In this document: piece after piece, positions 8,634 through 16,930 of the stretch | How the letters are laid out: each line of letters opens with the position of its first letter | How positions within the stretch are numbered: position 1 is the first letter of the stretch | From: Nocardia anocheti | GTDB taxonomy: Bacteria > Actinomycetota > Actinomycetes > Mycobacteriales > Mycobacteriaceae | Direction: 5' to 3' | Assembly (NCBI RefSeq): GCF_029675105.1 | Contig: NZ_JAQQFV010000006.1 | Coordinates: forward strand, 186,001 to 250,000 | Length of the DNA: 64,000 nt | Position numbers and translations under genes: made by a program | Notes under the pieces: generated by a model | What the model saw: the letters and a program-made list of their open reading frames with translations, nothing else | Told to the model about the DNA's origin: nothing | The model's database searches: none

Positions 8634-8767
8634 CACTGTCAGGACACGGTTTACTCACCGATTGCTATCAGGTTGCCCGCAATCCCCGCGCCTGCCCGAT
8701 AAGTCGAGATGTGACCTATAGCATTCCTCGGGTCTGGCTGTCACTCGTTCGAGGGGAGAGCAGATCC

Positions 8768-9082
8768 GTGGCTATCGAAGTCGTTTCCGCATCAATGATG
8801 ACCAGCGACGCGACCGCGCACATCGCGCGCTGCGTCGGCGGTGACCTGTGGGTGGTTTCGTGGCTCCCGGGACGCACCCTCACCGGTGCCCAGGCGTTGG
8901 CCGCGATGACCATCGCCTCGACCACCGCGCACCACGTCGACAGTCCCGATTCCGAATGGAACCGGATCGAGTCGCTCTCGCGCGAACTCGGCCTCACCGG
9001 CCGCGAGGCGGTGTACCTGGTGAACATCGAGAATCACGAATTGCGCCGCACCGCGCCACCGCACGTGCGCCACCGGGAATAA
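8768..9082 (+). CDS. Small hypothetical protein upstream of ffh
   Basis: A 104-residue protein I do not recognise. Codon use looks genuine, and GTG 8768 is preceded by GAGGGGAGAG at 8750-8759. It has an even alpha/beta-like composition with no signal peptide or membrane segment. The C-terminal half reads LSRELGLTGREAVYLV and ends in a basic HVRHRE. It is separated from glnD by 134 bases and from ffh by 55 bases. Co-transcription with ffh is possible but not shown. Confidence 0.7.
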   Translation: MAIEVVSASMMTSDATAHIARCVGGDLWVVSWLPGRTLTGAQALAAMTIASTTAHHVDSPDSEWNRIESLSRELGLTGREAVYLVNIENHELRRTAPPHVRHRE

Positions 9083-9137
9083 CACCCATTACCCTGGGAG
9101 GGCAATACACGTCCCTTTCAGATCAGGAGCGCGATCG

Positions 9138-10700
9138 GTGTTCGAATCCCTGTCCGACCGGCTTACCGGTGCACTGCAGGATCTGCGCGGTAAGGGGCGG
9201 CTGTCACCGGCCGACATCGACGCCACCGCGCGCGAGATCCGCCTCGCCCTGCTCGAGGCCGACGTCGCGCTGCCCGTGGTGCGCGGCTTCATCGCCAAGA
9301 TCAAGGAGCGGGCCAAGGGCGCCGAGGTCTCCGCCGCGCTCAACCCGGCCCAGCAGGTCGTCAAGATCGTCAACGAGGAACTCGTCGCCATCCTCGGCGG
9401 CGAGACCCGCAGGCTCACGCTGGCCAAGAACCCGCCGACGGTCATCATGCTGGCCGGTCTGCAGGGTGCCGGTAAGACCACCCTCGCGGGCAAGCTGGCC
9501 AAATGGCTGAAGGGTCAGGGCCACCAGCCCATCCTGGTCGCCTGTGACCTGCAGCGCCCCGGCGCCGTCACCCAGCTCCAGGTCGTCGGTGAGCGCGCGG
9601 GTGTGCCCGTGTTCGCCCCGCACCCCGGCACCTCCGTCGGCGGCGGCGACAACCCCCTCGGCATCACCGCGGCCGACCCGGTCGAGGTGGCCCGCGCCGG
9701 TGTCGCCGAGGCCAGGGCCAAGCAGTACGACGTGGTCATCGTCGACACCGCCGGTCGCCTCGGTATCGACGCCGAGCTGATGAGCCAGGCCGCGGGCATC
9801 CGCGACGCCGTGCAGCCCGACGAGACCCTGTTCGTCCTCGACGCCATGATCGGCCAGGATGCGGTGAGCACCGCCGAGGCGTTCCGCGACGGCGTCGGCT
9901 TCACCGGTGTCGTGCTCACCAAGCTCGACGGTGACGCCCGCGGTGGTGCCGCGCTGTCGGTGCGCAATGTCACCGGCTCGCCGATCATGTTCGCTTCCAC
10001 CGGCGAGAAGCTCGAGGACTTCGACGTCTTCCATCCCGACCGGATGGCCTCGCGCATCCTCGGCATGGGCGATGTGCTCACCCTCATCGAGCAGGCCGAA
10101 CAGGTCTACGACGCCCAGCAGGCCGAGGAGACCGCCCGCAAGATCGGCAGCGGCGAGCTCACCCTCGAGGACTTCCTCGACCAGATGCTGGCCATCCGCA
10201 AGATGGGTCCGATCGGCAACCTGCTCGGCATGCTGCCCGGCGCAGGTCAGATGAAGGACGCGCTGGCCGCCGTCGACGACAAGCAGCTCGACCGCGTGCA
10301 GGCCATCATCCGCGGCATGACCCCCGCCGAGCGCGACAACCCGAAGATCATCAACGCTTCCCGCCGCCTGCGCATCGCCAACGGCTCGGGTGTGCAGGTC
10401 TCCGAGGTCAACCAGCTCGTCGACCGCTTCTTCGAGGCCAAGAAGATGATGGCCATGATGGGCCGTCAGATGGGCCTGCCCGGCGCGCGCCGCGGCAACA
10501 ACAAGAAGGGCAAGAAGGGCAAGAAGGGCGGCCGCGGCCCGACCCCGCCGAAGATGCGCGGCGGTTTCCCCGGCATGCCCGCCGGAATGCCCGGTCTGCC
10601 CCCGGGCATGGACCTCTCGCAGATGCCGCCCGGCCTCGACCAGCTCCCCCCGGGCCTGGAGGGCATCGACCTCTCCCAGCTCAAGTTCCCCAAGAATTAG
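9138..10700 (+). CDS. ffh: Signal recognition particle protein Ffh (SRP54)
   Basis: A 520-residue SRP GTPase that binds 4.5S RNA and signal sequences. The N domain occupies about 1-100. The G domain has GLQGAGKTTLAGKLA at about 108-122, DTAGRLG near 203 and TKLDGDARGG near 260. The methionine-rich M domain covers about 330-440. The tail after 455 is a Lys/Gly stretch followed by Pro/Gly/Met-rich repeats (GMPAGMPGLPPGM), common in actinobacterial Ffh. The GTG start is preceded by AGGAGCG. The gene ends in a terminator shared with the convergent reductase gene. Confidence 0.97.
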   Translation: MFESLSDRLTGALQDLRGKGRLSPADIDATAREIRLALLEADVALPVVRGFIAKIKERAKGAEVSAALNPAQQVVKIVNEELVAILGGETRRLTLAKNPPTVIMLAGLQGAGKTTLAGKLAKWLKGQGHQPILVACDLQRPGAVTQLQVVGERAGVPVFAPHPGTSVGGGDNPLGITAADPVEVARAGVAEARAKQYDVVIVDTAGRLGIDAELMSQAAGIRDAVQPDETLFVLDAMIGQDAVSTAEAFRDGVGFTGVVLTKLDGDARGGAALSVRNVTGSPIMFASTGEKLEDFDVFHPDRMASRILGMGDVLTLIEQAEQVYDAQQAEETARKIGSGELTLEDFLDQMLAIRKMGPIGNLLGMLPGAGQMKDALAAVDDKQLDRVQAIIRGMTPAERDNPKIINASRRLRIANGSGVQVSEVNQLVDRFFEAKKMMAMMGRQMGLPGARRGNNKKGKKGKKGGRGPTPPKMRGGFPGMPAGMPGLPPGMDLSQMPPGLDQLPPGLEGIDLSQLKFPKN

Positions 10701-10710
10701 GGACAGACCT

Positions 10711-10746
10711 CGCGGCCGGTGATCCAGGCATGGATCACCGGCCGCG
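10711..10746. terminator. Bidirectional terminator between ffh and the 5-alpha-reductase gene
   Basis: A perfect 15-bp stem (10711-10725 with 10732-10746) with a 6-nt loop lies between two convergent genes, 10 nt from each end. Confidence 0.85.
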
Positions 10747-10756
10747 GGTGTTCGAC

Positions 10757-11548
10757 TCAGATGACGCCGGGGATCAGCGCTTTTCGGTTCAGGGGATAGT
10801 CGGCGAACTTCTCCTTGTACCAGCGGTGCGTGGCGAAGGCGCGGGGGACCAGGTTGCCCGCGGTGATCAGCAGGATGACCACGCCCGCCAGGGACCAGGT
10901 GAGCAGGGCGAAGCCGGTCCAGGCGATGAGTTCGCCGAGATAGGCGGGGCTGCTGACGAAGCGGAAGCCGCCGCCGTGCGGGATGCGGTACTCGGTGGCG
11001 CCGGGGTTGTCCTTGTCGCGCAGGTTGCGCACGATCGCCTCCGAGCGCACCAGCAGCGCGAATCCGCACAGGTACACGACCAGGCCGACCAGGAAGCGCG
11101 GGTCGGTGAGCCACGCGGTGCTGTACTGGTGCAGGTAGTCGTGGCTGAACAGGGCGCCGTTGAGATAGCCGTGCAGCGCGGTGACGAACACCCCGGCGGC
11201 CACGACACCGATATTGAAACTGCTGGTCTTGCCCGGCACCTGCCGGATCGACAGCGGGAAGAACCAGCCCCGGTTGCCGTAGTGCAGCAGCCAGATCGCG
11301 GCCAGTACCAGCGGCGTCGGTGAGAACGGGTCGGGGCCGGTCAGGAAGAACACCGCGAACACCACGGTGGCCGGGAGCTCCATCAGCCACCAGCCCAGCT
11401 TCGGATTCAGATTGAATCCCACCTTGCTGGAGGTGAAGCGCCCGTAGGGACTCTGCGCGAACAGCCCGCCGACCATCACGAAGGCCGCGAAGGCGAAGCC
11501 GATGGTGAGCACGGTGTCGTAGGTGGTGTTCCCGGTGTACCACTCCAT
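10757..11548 (-). CDS. Steroid 5-alpha-reductase (SRD5A-like) membrane enzyme
   Basis: A 263-residue polytopic membrane protein of the 3-oxo-5-alpha-steroid 4-dehydrogenase family, expected to reduce the C4-C5 double bond of 3-keto-4-ene steroids with NADPH. The C-terminus matches mammalian SRD5A closely: GGGFRFVSSPAYLGELI, then HRWYKEKFADYPLNRKALIP. Two residues reported as catalytic in SRD5A2 (Glu57, Tyr91) have equivalents, Glu57 in LMELPA and Tyr90 in LHYGNR. The ATG at 11548 has GGAGA upstream. It is divergent from a SnoaL gene across a perfect KstR operator, which supports a steroid role. Confidence 0.88.
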   Translation of the reverse strand: MEWYTGNTTYDTVLTIGFAFAAFVMVGGLFAQSPYGRFTSSKVGFNLNPKLGWWLMELPATVVFAVFFLTGPDPFSPTPLVLAAIWLLHYGNRGWFFPLSIRQVPGKTSSFNIGVVAAGVFVTALHGYLNGALFSHDYLHQYSTAWLTDPRFLVGLVVYLCGFALLVRSEAIVRNLRDKDNPGATEYRIPHGGGFRFVSSPAYLGELIAWTGFALLTWSLAGVVILLITAGNLVPRAFATHRWYKEKFADYPLNRKALIPGVI

Positions 11549-11606
11549 CGAGATTCTCCGTTTGAACAGGGCGTCGTGTGCTGTGCACGATCGCCGACAC
11601 AAAAAC

Positions 11607-11620
11607 TAGAACACGTTCTA
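11607..11620. promoter_or_regulatory. KstR operator (TAGAACACGTTCTA)
   Basis: This perfect dyad fits the KstR consensus TNNAACNNGTTNNA at every fixed position. KstR is the TetR repressor of cholesterol-ring catabolism in mycobacteria and rhodococci. It sits between two divergent genes with steroid-type products, 10 bases before the SnoaL start and 58 bases from the reductase start. kstR itself is not in the window. Confidence 0.85.
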
Positions 11621-11630
11621 TCATGGATCC

Positions 11631-12443
11631 ATGTCACTGGACCGGATCTCCGAGAACCTCCTGGCGGCGGTACACGCCTCCCCGCGCGCCGTCGGAGCGC
11701 ACGACAAGGCCGCCTGGGTGGCCCTGTTCGCCGAGGGCGCCGAGGTCAACGATCCGGTCGGCTCCCGCCCGCACGTCGGCGCCGAGGCCATCGGGCGCTT
11801 CTACAACACGTTCATCGGACCCAACACCATCGTCTTCCGGGTGGACCGCGATCTGGTCGCCGGACGCTCGGTGGTGCGCGACCTGCACATCGAGACCACC
11901 ATGTCGACCGGCGCCACCGTGGTCGTCCCGATGCATCTGCGCTACGACCTGGTCGAGACCGCCGACGGCTGGCGCATCACCCGTCTGGCCGCGCACTGGG
12001 AACTGGCGGTGATGATCGCGCGCCTGCTCGGCACCGGCACGACCGGCGTCCTGGCCGGAGCCAAGCTGGGCCCGCAACTGGTCGCCGAGCTCGGCATGGG
12101 CGGGGCCTTCGGCATGCTGCGCGCCCTGCGCGGGGTCGGCGGACACGGCAAACGCCTGGTCCGTCGCCTGTTCACCGCCGCGTCCGCCGGCGACGCGACC
12201 CGCGTGCACGCGCTGCTCGACGACCGCGCCGTCATCGAACTGCCCGCCGGAACCCGGATCACCGCCGACGAGTTCGCCGAGCGCGCCCGAGAGATCCACT
12301 GGGACAAGATGATCGCCGCCGGACGCACCGTCAGCGCCAGCGTGACGATCGGGGAAGCCCACGGCGTGGCCTTCGTCGACTTCGCCCCGAGCTCCTCACG
12401 CATCGACGCGGTCACCGTGTTCCTCGACGACGCCGACGGCTGA
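11631..12443 (+). CDS. Two-domain SnoaL/ketosteroid-isomerase-like protein
   Basis: A 270-residue protein with two NTF2-like folds. Residues about 5-135 form a clear SnoaL-like domain (DKAAWVALFAEGAEVNDPVG, YDLVETADGWRITRLAAHWE). Residues about 170-268 form a second, shorter one (GDATRVHALLDDRAVIELPAG). The fold is shared with delta-5-3-ketosteroid isomerase and polyketide cyclases. The KstR operator just upstream points to steroid chemistry, but catalytic residues cannot be assigned with confidence. The operator ends 10 bases before the ATG, so the 5-prime leader must be very short. Confidence 0.8.
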   Translation: MSLDRISENLLAAVHASPRAVGAHDKAAWVALFAEGAEVNDPVGSRPHVGAEAIGRFYNTFIGPNTIVFRVDRDLVAGRSVVRDLHIETTMSTGATVVVPMHLRYDLVETADGWRITRLAAHWELAVMIARLLGTGTTGVLAGAKLGPQLVAELGMGGAFGMLRALRGVGGHGKRLVRRLFTAASAGDATRVHALLDDRAVIELPAGTRITADEFAERAREIHWDKMIAAGRTVSASVTIGEAHGVAFVDFAPSSSRIDAVTVFLDDADG

Positions 12444-12513
12444 GCCCGGTGGGTGGGTGCGCCCGCCGGTCGCGCGCGGTAGTTTGGGTCCGAGGCCGAC
12501 CCGGGAGGTTCGT

Positions 12514-13608
12514 GTGCATCTGCGTGGTGTGGTTCTGCCCGGTGACGAGGAGCGCGACCTGTGGGTCGTCGACGGCACCGTCACCTTCGAACCGGTGCGT
12601 GGCGCCGAAACCCTCTGTGGCGCGGGCTGGATCGTGCCCGGCCTGGTCGACGCCCACTGCCACGTCGGCATCCGCTACGGCGGCGGCGACGAGACCCACG
12701 AGGGCGCGATCGAGCAGGCCGAGACCGAACGCGACGCGGGCGCGCTGCTGCTGCGCGACGCGGGCTCACCCATCGATACCCGCTTCATCGACGAGCACGC
12801 CGAACTCCCGCGCGTCATCCGCGCGGGCCGCCACATCGCCCGCCCCAAGCGCTACATCCGCGAACTCGGCATCGAACTCGACGACGAACGCGACCTGCCC
12901 GAGATCGTCGCCGAACAGGCCCGCTTCGGCGACGGCTGGGTCAAGATCGTCGGCGACTGGATCGACCGCTCCGTCGGCGACCTGCGCCCGCTGTGGAGCG
13001 ACGACATCCTGAAGCGGGCCATCGCCGCCGCCCACGCCGAGGGCGCCCGCGTCACCGCCCACGTCTTCGGCGAGGACGCCCTACCCGGCCTCATCGACGC
13101 CGGAATCGACTGCCTCGAACACGGCACCGGCCTCACCGACGACACCATCGCCGCGATGGTCGCCCACGGCACCGCCCTGGTCCCCACCCTGATCAATATC
13201 GACACCTTCCCCGGCATCGCCGACAGCGCCACCAAGTTCCCCGTCTACGCCGCCCACATGCGCGACCTGCACCGCCGCGTCCGCGACACCGTCGGCCGAG
13301 CCCACGAAGCGGGCGTCGCGATCTACGCGGGCACCGACGCGGGCGGCTCCATCCGCCACGGCCGCATCGCCGACGAGATCACCGCCCTCACCGGCGCGGG
13401 CCTGTCCCCCCACGACGCCCTCGGCGCCGCCTCCTGGAACGCCCGCACCTGGCTCGGCCGCGAATCCCTCACCGAAGGCGCCCCCGCCGACTTCGTCGTC
13501 TACCCCGAAGACCCCCGCACCCACCCCCAATCGCTGACCGACCCCCAGTGGGTCGTCCTACGCGGCCAGGTCGTGAAAACCCCGAGTCCCGTCACGGGCC
13601 ACCGCTGA
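12514..13608 (+). CDS. Amidohydrolase family metal-dependent hydrolase
   Basis: A 364-residue amidohydrolase with a TIM-barrel metal centre. The first metal motif VDAHCHVG is near residue 45; a lysine in WVKIVGDW may be the carbamylated bridge. Histidines follow in VTAHVFGEDA and CLEHGTGL, and an aspartate in AGTDAGG. The small N-terminal beta domain begins VHLRGVVLPG. GTG 12514 is chosen because GGGAGG lies 5 nt upstream; longer readings add a non-family extension. Such enzymes cleave cyclic amides or imidazolone-type substrates; the substrate here is unknown. No promoter is obvious in the 70-base gap after the SnoaL gene. Confidence 0.88.
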   Translation: MHLRGVVLPGDEERDLWVVDGTVTFEPVRGAETLCGAGWIVPGLVDAHCHVGIRYGGGDETHEGAIEQAETERDAGALLLRDAGSPIDTRFIDEHAELPRVIRAGRHIARPKRYIRELGIELDDERDLPEIVAEQARFGDGWVKIVGDWIDRSVGDLRPLWSDDILKRAIAAAHAEGARVTAHVFGEDALPGLIDAGIDCLEHGTGLTDDTIAAMVAHGTALVPTLINIDTFPGIADSATKFPVYAAHMRDLHRRVRDTVGRAHEAGVAIYAGTDAGGSIRHGRIADEITALTGAGLSPHDALGAASWNARTWLGRESLTEGAPADFVVYPEDPRTHPQSLTDPQWVVLRGQVVKTPSPVTGHR

Positions 13609-13648
13609 GGTTCGGCAACTGTCGGCATGCTGCCCACGCTGCACGCAT

Positions 13649-13735
13649 TACGCATGAAACGGGTGCTTACTACGCGCAAAACGGGTGCTTACTACGCATG
13701 AAATGGGTGCTTACTACGCAAAAATGTGCGCGCAC
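13649..13735. repeat. 22-bp tandem repeat (about four units) upstream of uma2 gene
   Basis: Units start at 13649, 13671, 13693 and 13715. The first three are exactly 22 bp and share TACGC, an A-rich middle and GGGTGCTTAC; the fourth is 21 bp and degenerate, and a fifth vestige starts at 13736. The 282-base gap between the amidohydrolase and Uma2 genes holds nothing else I can support. The 22-bp period (two helical turns) suggests a row of protein-binding sites. Confidence 0.75.
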
Positions 13736-13890
13736 TACGCGCGGGCTGCGTAACGGGCTTATACAGTGGAGTGCGAGCGGCACGGCCGGTGAACTCGACA
13801 TGCAGTTCGCTGCCGCCGCGCACCGCTGGTCGATCGCATCAGTTCGGTTCGAGCGCGCCGCAAGCGAACGGGAGATCGGACGGAGTGACC

Positions 13891-14469
13891 ATGAGCGCCG
13901 AGGTTTCGATGATCCATCCGCTGGGCCCCAAGACTGTGGAAGACTGGCTCGCCGAAGAGCAGCCGGTGGATGGATCGCGACTCGAACTCATCTGGGGGTA
14001 CCTGCACATGACGCCGCCTCCCGGTGGTTCGCATCAGTACGCGTCCTTCGAATTGGCCGTGATGTTGCGAGACGCGCTGAAGGCCGCAGAACGGTTCGAC
14101 CTCCACGTTCTTCCCGCTGTCGGAGTTCGTATCAGCACGCCGCTACGCACCGGTGTGATCCCTGACATCTCGGTGGTGGCCGGAGAGATCAGCCAAGTGA
14201 GCTTCGCGGCCGAGGACGTCCTGCTCGCCGTCGAGGTCTGGTCGCCCGGTAACTCCCGCGAAGAGCGGGACACCAAGGTCGCGGCCTACGCTTCGGCCAG
14301 GATTCCGAATCTCTGGATCGTCGAGTTGCCGATGGGGAAACCCGCGCGGTTCTGGGGATACACGCTGGCCGAGACCGGTTACCGCCAGGAAGTCTTCGCC
14401 GACGACGGTGGATCGGTCGAAGCGCCCGGTCCGGTGCCCGTCGTCATCGACACCTCGCAGTTGCGGTGA
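13891..14469 (+). CDS. Uma2 family restriction-endonuclease-fold protein
   Basis: A 192-residue Uma2 (DUF820) protein. Family features visible are HPLGPKTVEDWLA near the start, DGSRLELIWGYLHMTPPPG, the PD-(D/E)XK-like core GVIPDISVV followed by LLAVEVWSPGNSREERDTKVAAYA, and IPNLWIVEL. The fold is that of a PD-(D/E)XK nuclease, but the biological role is unsettled; such genes are abundant and mobile in actinobacteria. GTG 13885 is an alternative start two codons upstream. A 22-bp tandem repeat lies about 150 bases before it. Confidence 0.88.
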   Translation: MSAEVSMIHPLGPKTVEDWLAEEQPVDGSRLELIWGYLHMTPPPGGSHQYASFELAVMLRDALKAAERFDLHVLPAVGVRISTPLRTGVIPDISVVAGEISQVSFAAEDVLLAVEVWSPGNSREERDTKVAAYASARIPNLWIVELPMGKPARFWGYTLAETGYRQEVFADDGGSVEAPGPVPVVIDTSQLR

Positions 14470-14483
14470 GGGAGCGCGGAGGC

Positions 14484-14516
14484 GATTTCGGGGTGGGTGG
14501 GCGCGTCTGGCACAAT
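14484..14516 (+). promoter_or_regulatory. rpsP promoter with GATTTCGG element
   Basis: GATTTCGG at 14484-14491 and the likely -10 hexamer CACAAT at 14511-14516, inside GTCTGGCACAATG. The same two blocks at the same 27-base offset precede rplS, and a near-identical arrangement precedes rpsB. Transcription would start near 14523, leaving a leader of about 140 nt before rpsP. Confidence 0.65.
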
Positions 14517-14662
14517 GGTCAACCGTCCTTCCGGACAGTGTCAGCCCGTCTCCGGTCATGTGCCGCGCGGCGGTCACGCACTTCATGCGCGAAACCGGAC
14601 TCGCAGACCATGCGGGTCGCCGAATCGCGTGGTGACCAAACTATTGAAAGAGGCAGATCAGC

Positions 14663-15100
14663 ATGGCTGTTCGCATCAAGCTCACCCGCCTGGGCAAGAT
14701 CCGCAACCCGCAGTACCGCGTGGTTGTGGCCGACGCCCGCACCCGTCGTGACGGCCGGGCCATCGAGTCCGTCGGCAAGTACCACCCGAAGGAAGAGCCC
14801 TCGCTGATCGAGATCGATTCCGAGCGCGTGCAGTACTGGCTGGGTGTCGGCGCGCAGCCGACCGAGTCGGTGCAGCGTCTGCTGGAGATCACCGGCGACT
14901 GGCAGAAGTTCAAGGGCCTGCCGGGCGCCGAGGGCACCCTCAAGGTGAAGGCCGCCAAGCCGTCCAAGCTGGACCTGTTCAACGCCGCGCTGGCCGCCGC
15001 CGACAACGAGCCCGTCGCCGAGGCCGTCACCCCCAAGAAGAAGGCCGCCAAGAAGGACGAGGAGGCCGCCGAGGCCCCCGCCGCTGAGGCTGCCGAGTAA
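14663..15100 (+). CDS. rpsP: 30S ribosomal protein S16
   Basis: A 145-residue S16. The N-terminus AVRIKLTRLGKIRNPQYRVV and IESVGKYHPKEEP are canonical for this assembly protein of the 30S subunit. The core ends around residue 85-110. The last 35 residues are an Ala/Lys/Glu-rich tail seen in actinobacterial S16, making it longer than the usual 80-90 residues of other bacteria. AGAGGCA precedes the ATG. The TAA stop overlaps the next ATG by one base, so translation of khpA is probably coupled. Confidence 0.97.
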   Translation: MAVRIKLTRLGKIRNPQYRVVVADARTRRDGRAIESVGKYHPKEEPSLIEIDSERVQYWLGVGAQPTESVQRLLEITGDWQKFKGLPGAEGTLKVKAAKPSKLDLFNAALAAADNEPVAEAVTPKKKAAKKDEEAAEAPAAEAAE

Positions 15101-15342
15101 TGACTGCCGTTGTTGCCGATGCCGTCGAACATCTGGTTCGCGGCATCGTCGCCAACCCCGACGACGTCCGTGTCGAGCTGATCACCGGCCGCCGCGGACG
15201 CACGGTCGAGGTGCACGTCCACCCTGAGGACCTGGGCAAGGTGATCGGACGCGGTGGTCGTACCGCGACCGCGCTGCGCACCCTGGTCGCCGGTATCGGC
15301 GGCCGTGGGATCCGGGTCGACGTGGTCGACACCGACGCCTAG
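15100..15342 (+). CDS. khpA: KH-domain RNA-binding protein KhpA
   Basis: An 80-residue single KH domain. The nucleic-acid-binding GxxG loop is G50-R-G-G53 within GKVIGRGGRTATALRTL. It is an RNA chaperone-like protein that in other bacteria partners with KhpB; in this position, between rpsP and rimM, it is conserved across actinobacteria. It starts on the last base of rpsP and its TAG is immediately followed by the rimM ATG, so all four genes form one tight operon. Confidence 0.95.
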   Translation: MTAVVADAVEHLVRGIVANPDDVRVELITGRRGRTVEVHVHPEDLGKVIGRGGRTATALRTLVAGIGGRGIRVDVVDTDA

Positions 15343-15867
15343 ATGGAACTCGTCGTAGGTCGGGTCGCCAAGTCGCACGGCGTGCGCGGCGAACTCGTCG
15401 TCGAGGTGCGCACCGACGAGCCGGAGCTGCGCTTCGCTCCCGGTGCCATCCTGCACGGCAGGATGCCGAAGTCCGCGGCGACCCGTGAATACACCGTGAA
15501 GTCGGCCCGAGAGCACTCGGGTCGGCTTCTGGTGTTCGTCGACGGCGTCGCCGACCGCACCGCCGCCGACGCCCTGCGCGGCCTGCTGTTCGTCGTCGAC
15601 AGCGATTCGCTGCCCCCGTCCGAGGACGAGGACGCCTTCTACGACCACGAGCTCGAAGGTCTGCGCGTCGAGCTCGCCGACGGCACCGTCGTCGGCACGG
15701 TCACCGAGGTGCTGCACTCGGCCGCGGGTGAACTGCTGTCGGTGCGCGCCGCCGACGACGGCCGCGAGATTCTCGTCCCCTTCGTCACCGCCATCGTGCC
15801 GACCGTGTCGGTCGCCGACGGTCTGGTGGTCATCACCCCGCCCGAGGGCCTGCTCGATCCGGAGTAA
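15343..15867 (+). CDS. rimM: Ribosome maturation factor RimM
   Basis: A 174-residue 16S rRNA processing factor that binds S19 during 30S head assembly. The N-terminal barrel begins LVVGRVAKSHGVRGELVVEV. The C-terminal PRC-barrel covers about 95-170, with FYDHELEGLRVE and ILVPFVTAIVP. The start codon directly abuts the khpA stop, and trmD begins 4 nt after its own stop. Confidence 0.95.
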   Translation: MELVVGRVAKSHGVRGELVVEVRTDEPELRFAPGAILHGRMPKSAATREYTVKSAREHSGRLLVFVDGVADRTAADALRGLLFVVDSDSLPPSEDEDAFYDHELEGLRVELADGTVVGTVTEVLHSAAGELLSVRAADDGREILVPFVTAIVPTVSVADGLVVITPPEGLLDPE

Positions 15868-15870
15868 TTC

Positions 15871-16551
15871 GTGCAACTCGACGTCGTCACGATCTTCCCG
15901 GAGTATCTCGAGCCGCTGCGGACCGCGCTGCTCGGCAAGGCCGTGGACAAGGGCCTGCTCTCCGTCGGCGTGCACGATCTGCGCCGCTGGACCCACGACG
16001 TGCACAAGTCCGTCGACGATTCCCCCTACGGTGGCGGACCGGGCATGGTCATGAAGCCCACCGTCTGGGGCGACGCGCTCGACGAGGTGTGTCCCGACGA
16101 CGCGCTGCTGGTCGTCCCCACCCCCGCGGGCGTCCCGTTCACCCAGGCCACCGCCCAGCGCTGGGCCACCGAGAAGCATCTCGTCTTCGCCTGCGGTCGC
16201 TACGAGGGCATCGACCAGCGCGTCTTCGACGACGCCGCCCGGCGCGTGCGCGTCGAGGAGGTGAGCATCGGCGACTACGTGCTCATCGGCGGCGAGGCCG
16301 CGGTCCTGGTGATGACCGAGGCGGTCGTGCGGCTGATCCCCGGCGTACTCGGCAATCAGCAGTCGCACCAGGAGGATTCGTTCTCCGACGGTCTGCTGGA
16401 AGGCCCCAGCTACACCCGTCCGGTGTCCTGGCGCGGCTTGGACGTGCCGCCGATCCTGCTCTCCGGCGACCACGCGAAAGTGGCCGCCTGGCGTCACGAA
16501 CAGTCGCTGGAGCGGACCCGCGAACGCAGGCCCGATCTCCTACCGGAGTAG
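15871..16551 (+). CDS. trmD: tRNA (guanine-37-N1)-methyltransferase TrmD
   Basis: A 226-residue SPOUT methyltransferase that makes m1G37 in tRNAs reading CNN codons. Motifs are LDVVTIFPEYLEPL at the start, DDSPYGGGPGMVMKP, the SAM-binding knot FACGRYEGIDQRVFD and EVSIGDYVLIGGEAAVLVM. The C-terminal domain ends ERTRERRPDLLPE. It starts with GTG 15871. The operon ends here, facing a convergent VOC gene 11 bases away with no obvious hairpin. Confidence 0.96.
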   Translation: MQLDVVTIFPEYLEPLRTALLGKAVDKGLLSVGVHDLRRWTHDVHKSVDDSPYGGGPGMVMKPTVWGDALDEVCPDDALLVVPTPAGVPFTQATAQRWATEKHLVFACGRYEGIDQRVFDDAARRVRVEEVSIGDYVLIGGEAAVLVMTEAVVRLIPGVLGNQQSHQEDSFSDGLLEGPSYTRPVSWRGLDVPPILLSGDHAKVAAWRHEQSLERTRERRPDLLPE

Positions 16552-16561
16552 CAGCCGCGAC

Positions 16562-16930
16562 TCAGGTCGGCACCACCCGGGTCGTGATACAGAACGGGTG
16601 ACCGGCGGGGTCGAGCAGGACCCGCCATCGCGGATCCGGTTGCACCGGTGCGGGTTTGGCGCCGATCGCCAGCGCGTGCTGTTCGCACAGGTCCAGGTCG
16701 GCGTCGGCGGCGAGGTCCAGGTGCACGGCCGCGGTGCCCGGCCACACCGGCGGGCAGTAGTCTTCCACGTGTTGCGCGGCGATCGTCAGTCCCGACGGGA
16801 TTCGGATTCCGACGCTGTGCGCGTCGTTCCACAGGACCCGGCCACCGAGCAGCCCGAGGTAGAAGCGGGCGAGGGACTCTGGGTCGTCACAGTCCAGGGA
16901 AAGGCCGGCCAATTGAAAAGGCTCCGTCAT
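16562..16930 (-). CDS. VOC superfamily (glyoxalase/dioxygenase-fold) protein
   Basis: A 122-residue protein made of two beta-alpha-beta-beta-beta repeats. It has the typical VOC opening LAGLSLDCDDPESLARFYLGLLGG, a central HLDLAADADLDLCEQHALAIG and the closing segment RVLLDPAGHPFCI. Members include glyoxalases, extradiol dioxygenases and antibiotic-binding proteins; nothing here fixes which. It stands alone, convergent with trmD. A 385-base gap lies upstream of it. Confidence 0.85.
   Translation of the reverse strand: MTEPFQLAGLSLDCDDPESLARFYLGLLGGRVLWNDAHSVGIRIPSGLTIAAQHVEDYCPPVWPGTAAVHLDLAADADLDLCEQHALAIGAKPAPVQPDPRWRVLLDPAGHPFCITTRVVPT

Noticed and set aside
13649..13735. The 22-bp repeats as a CRISPR array
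   Set aside because: The units abut with no spacers, are too short and there are no cas genes.
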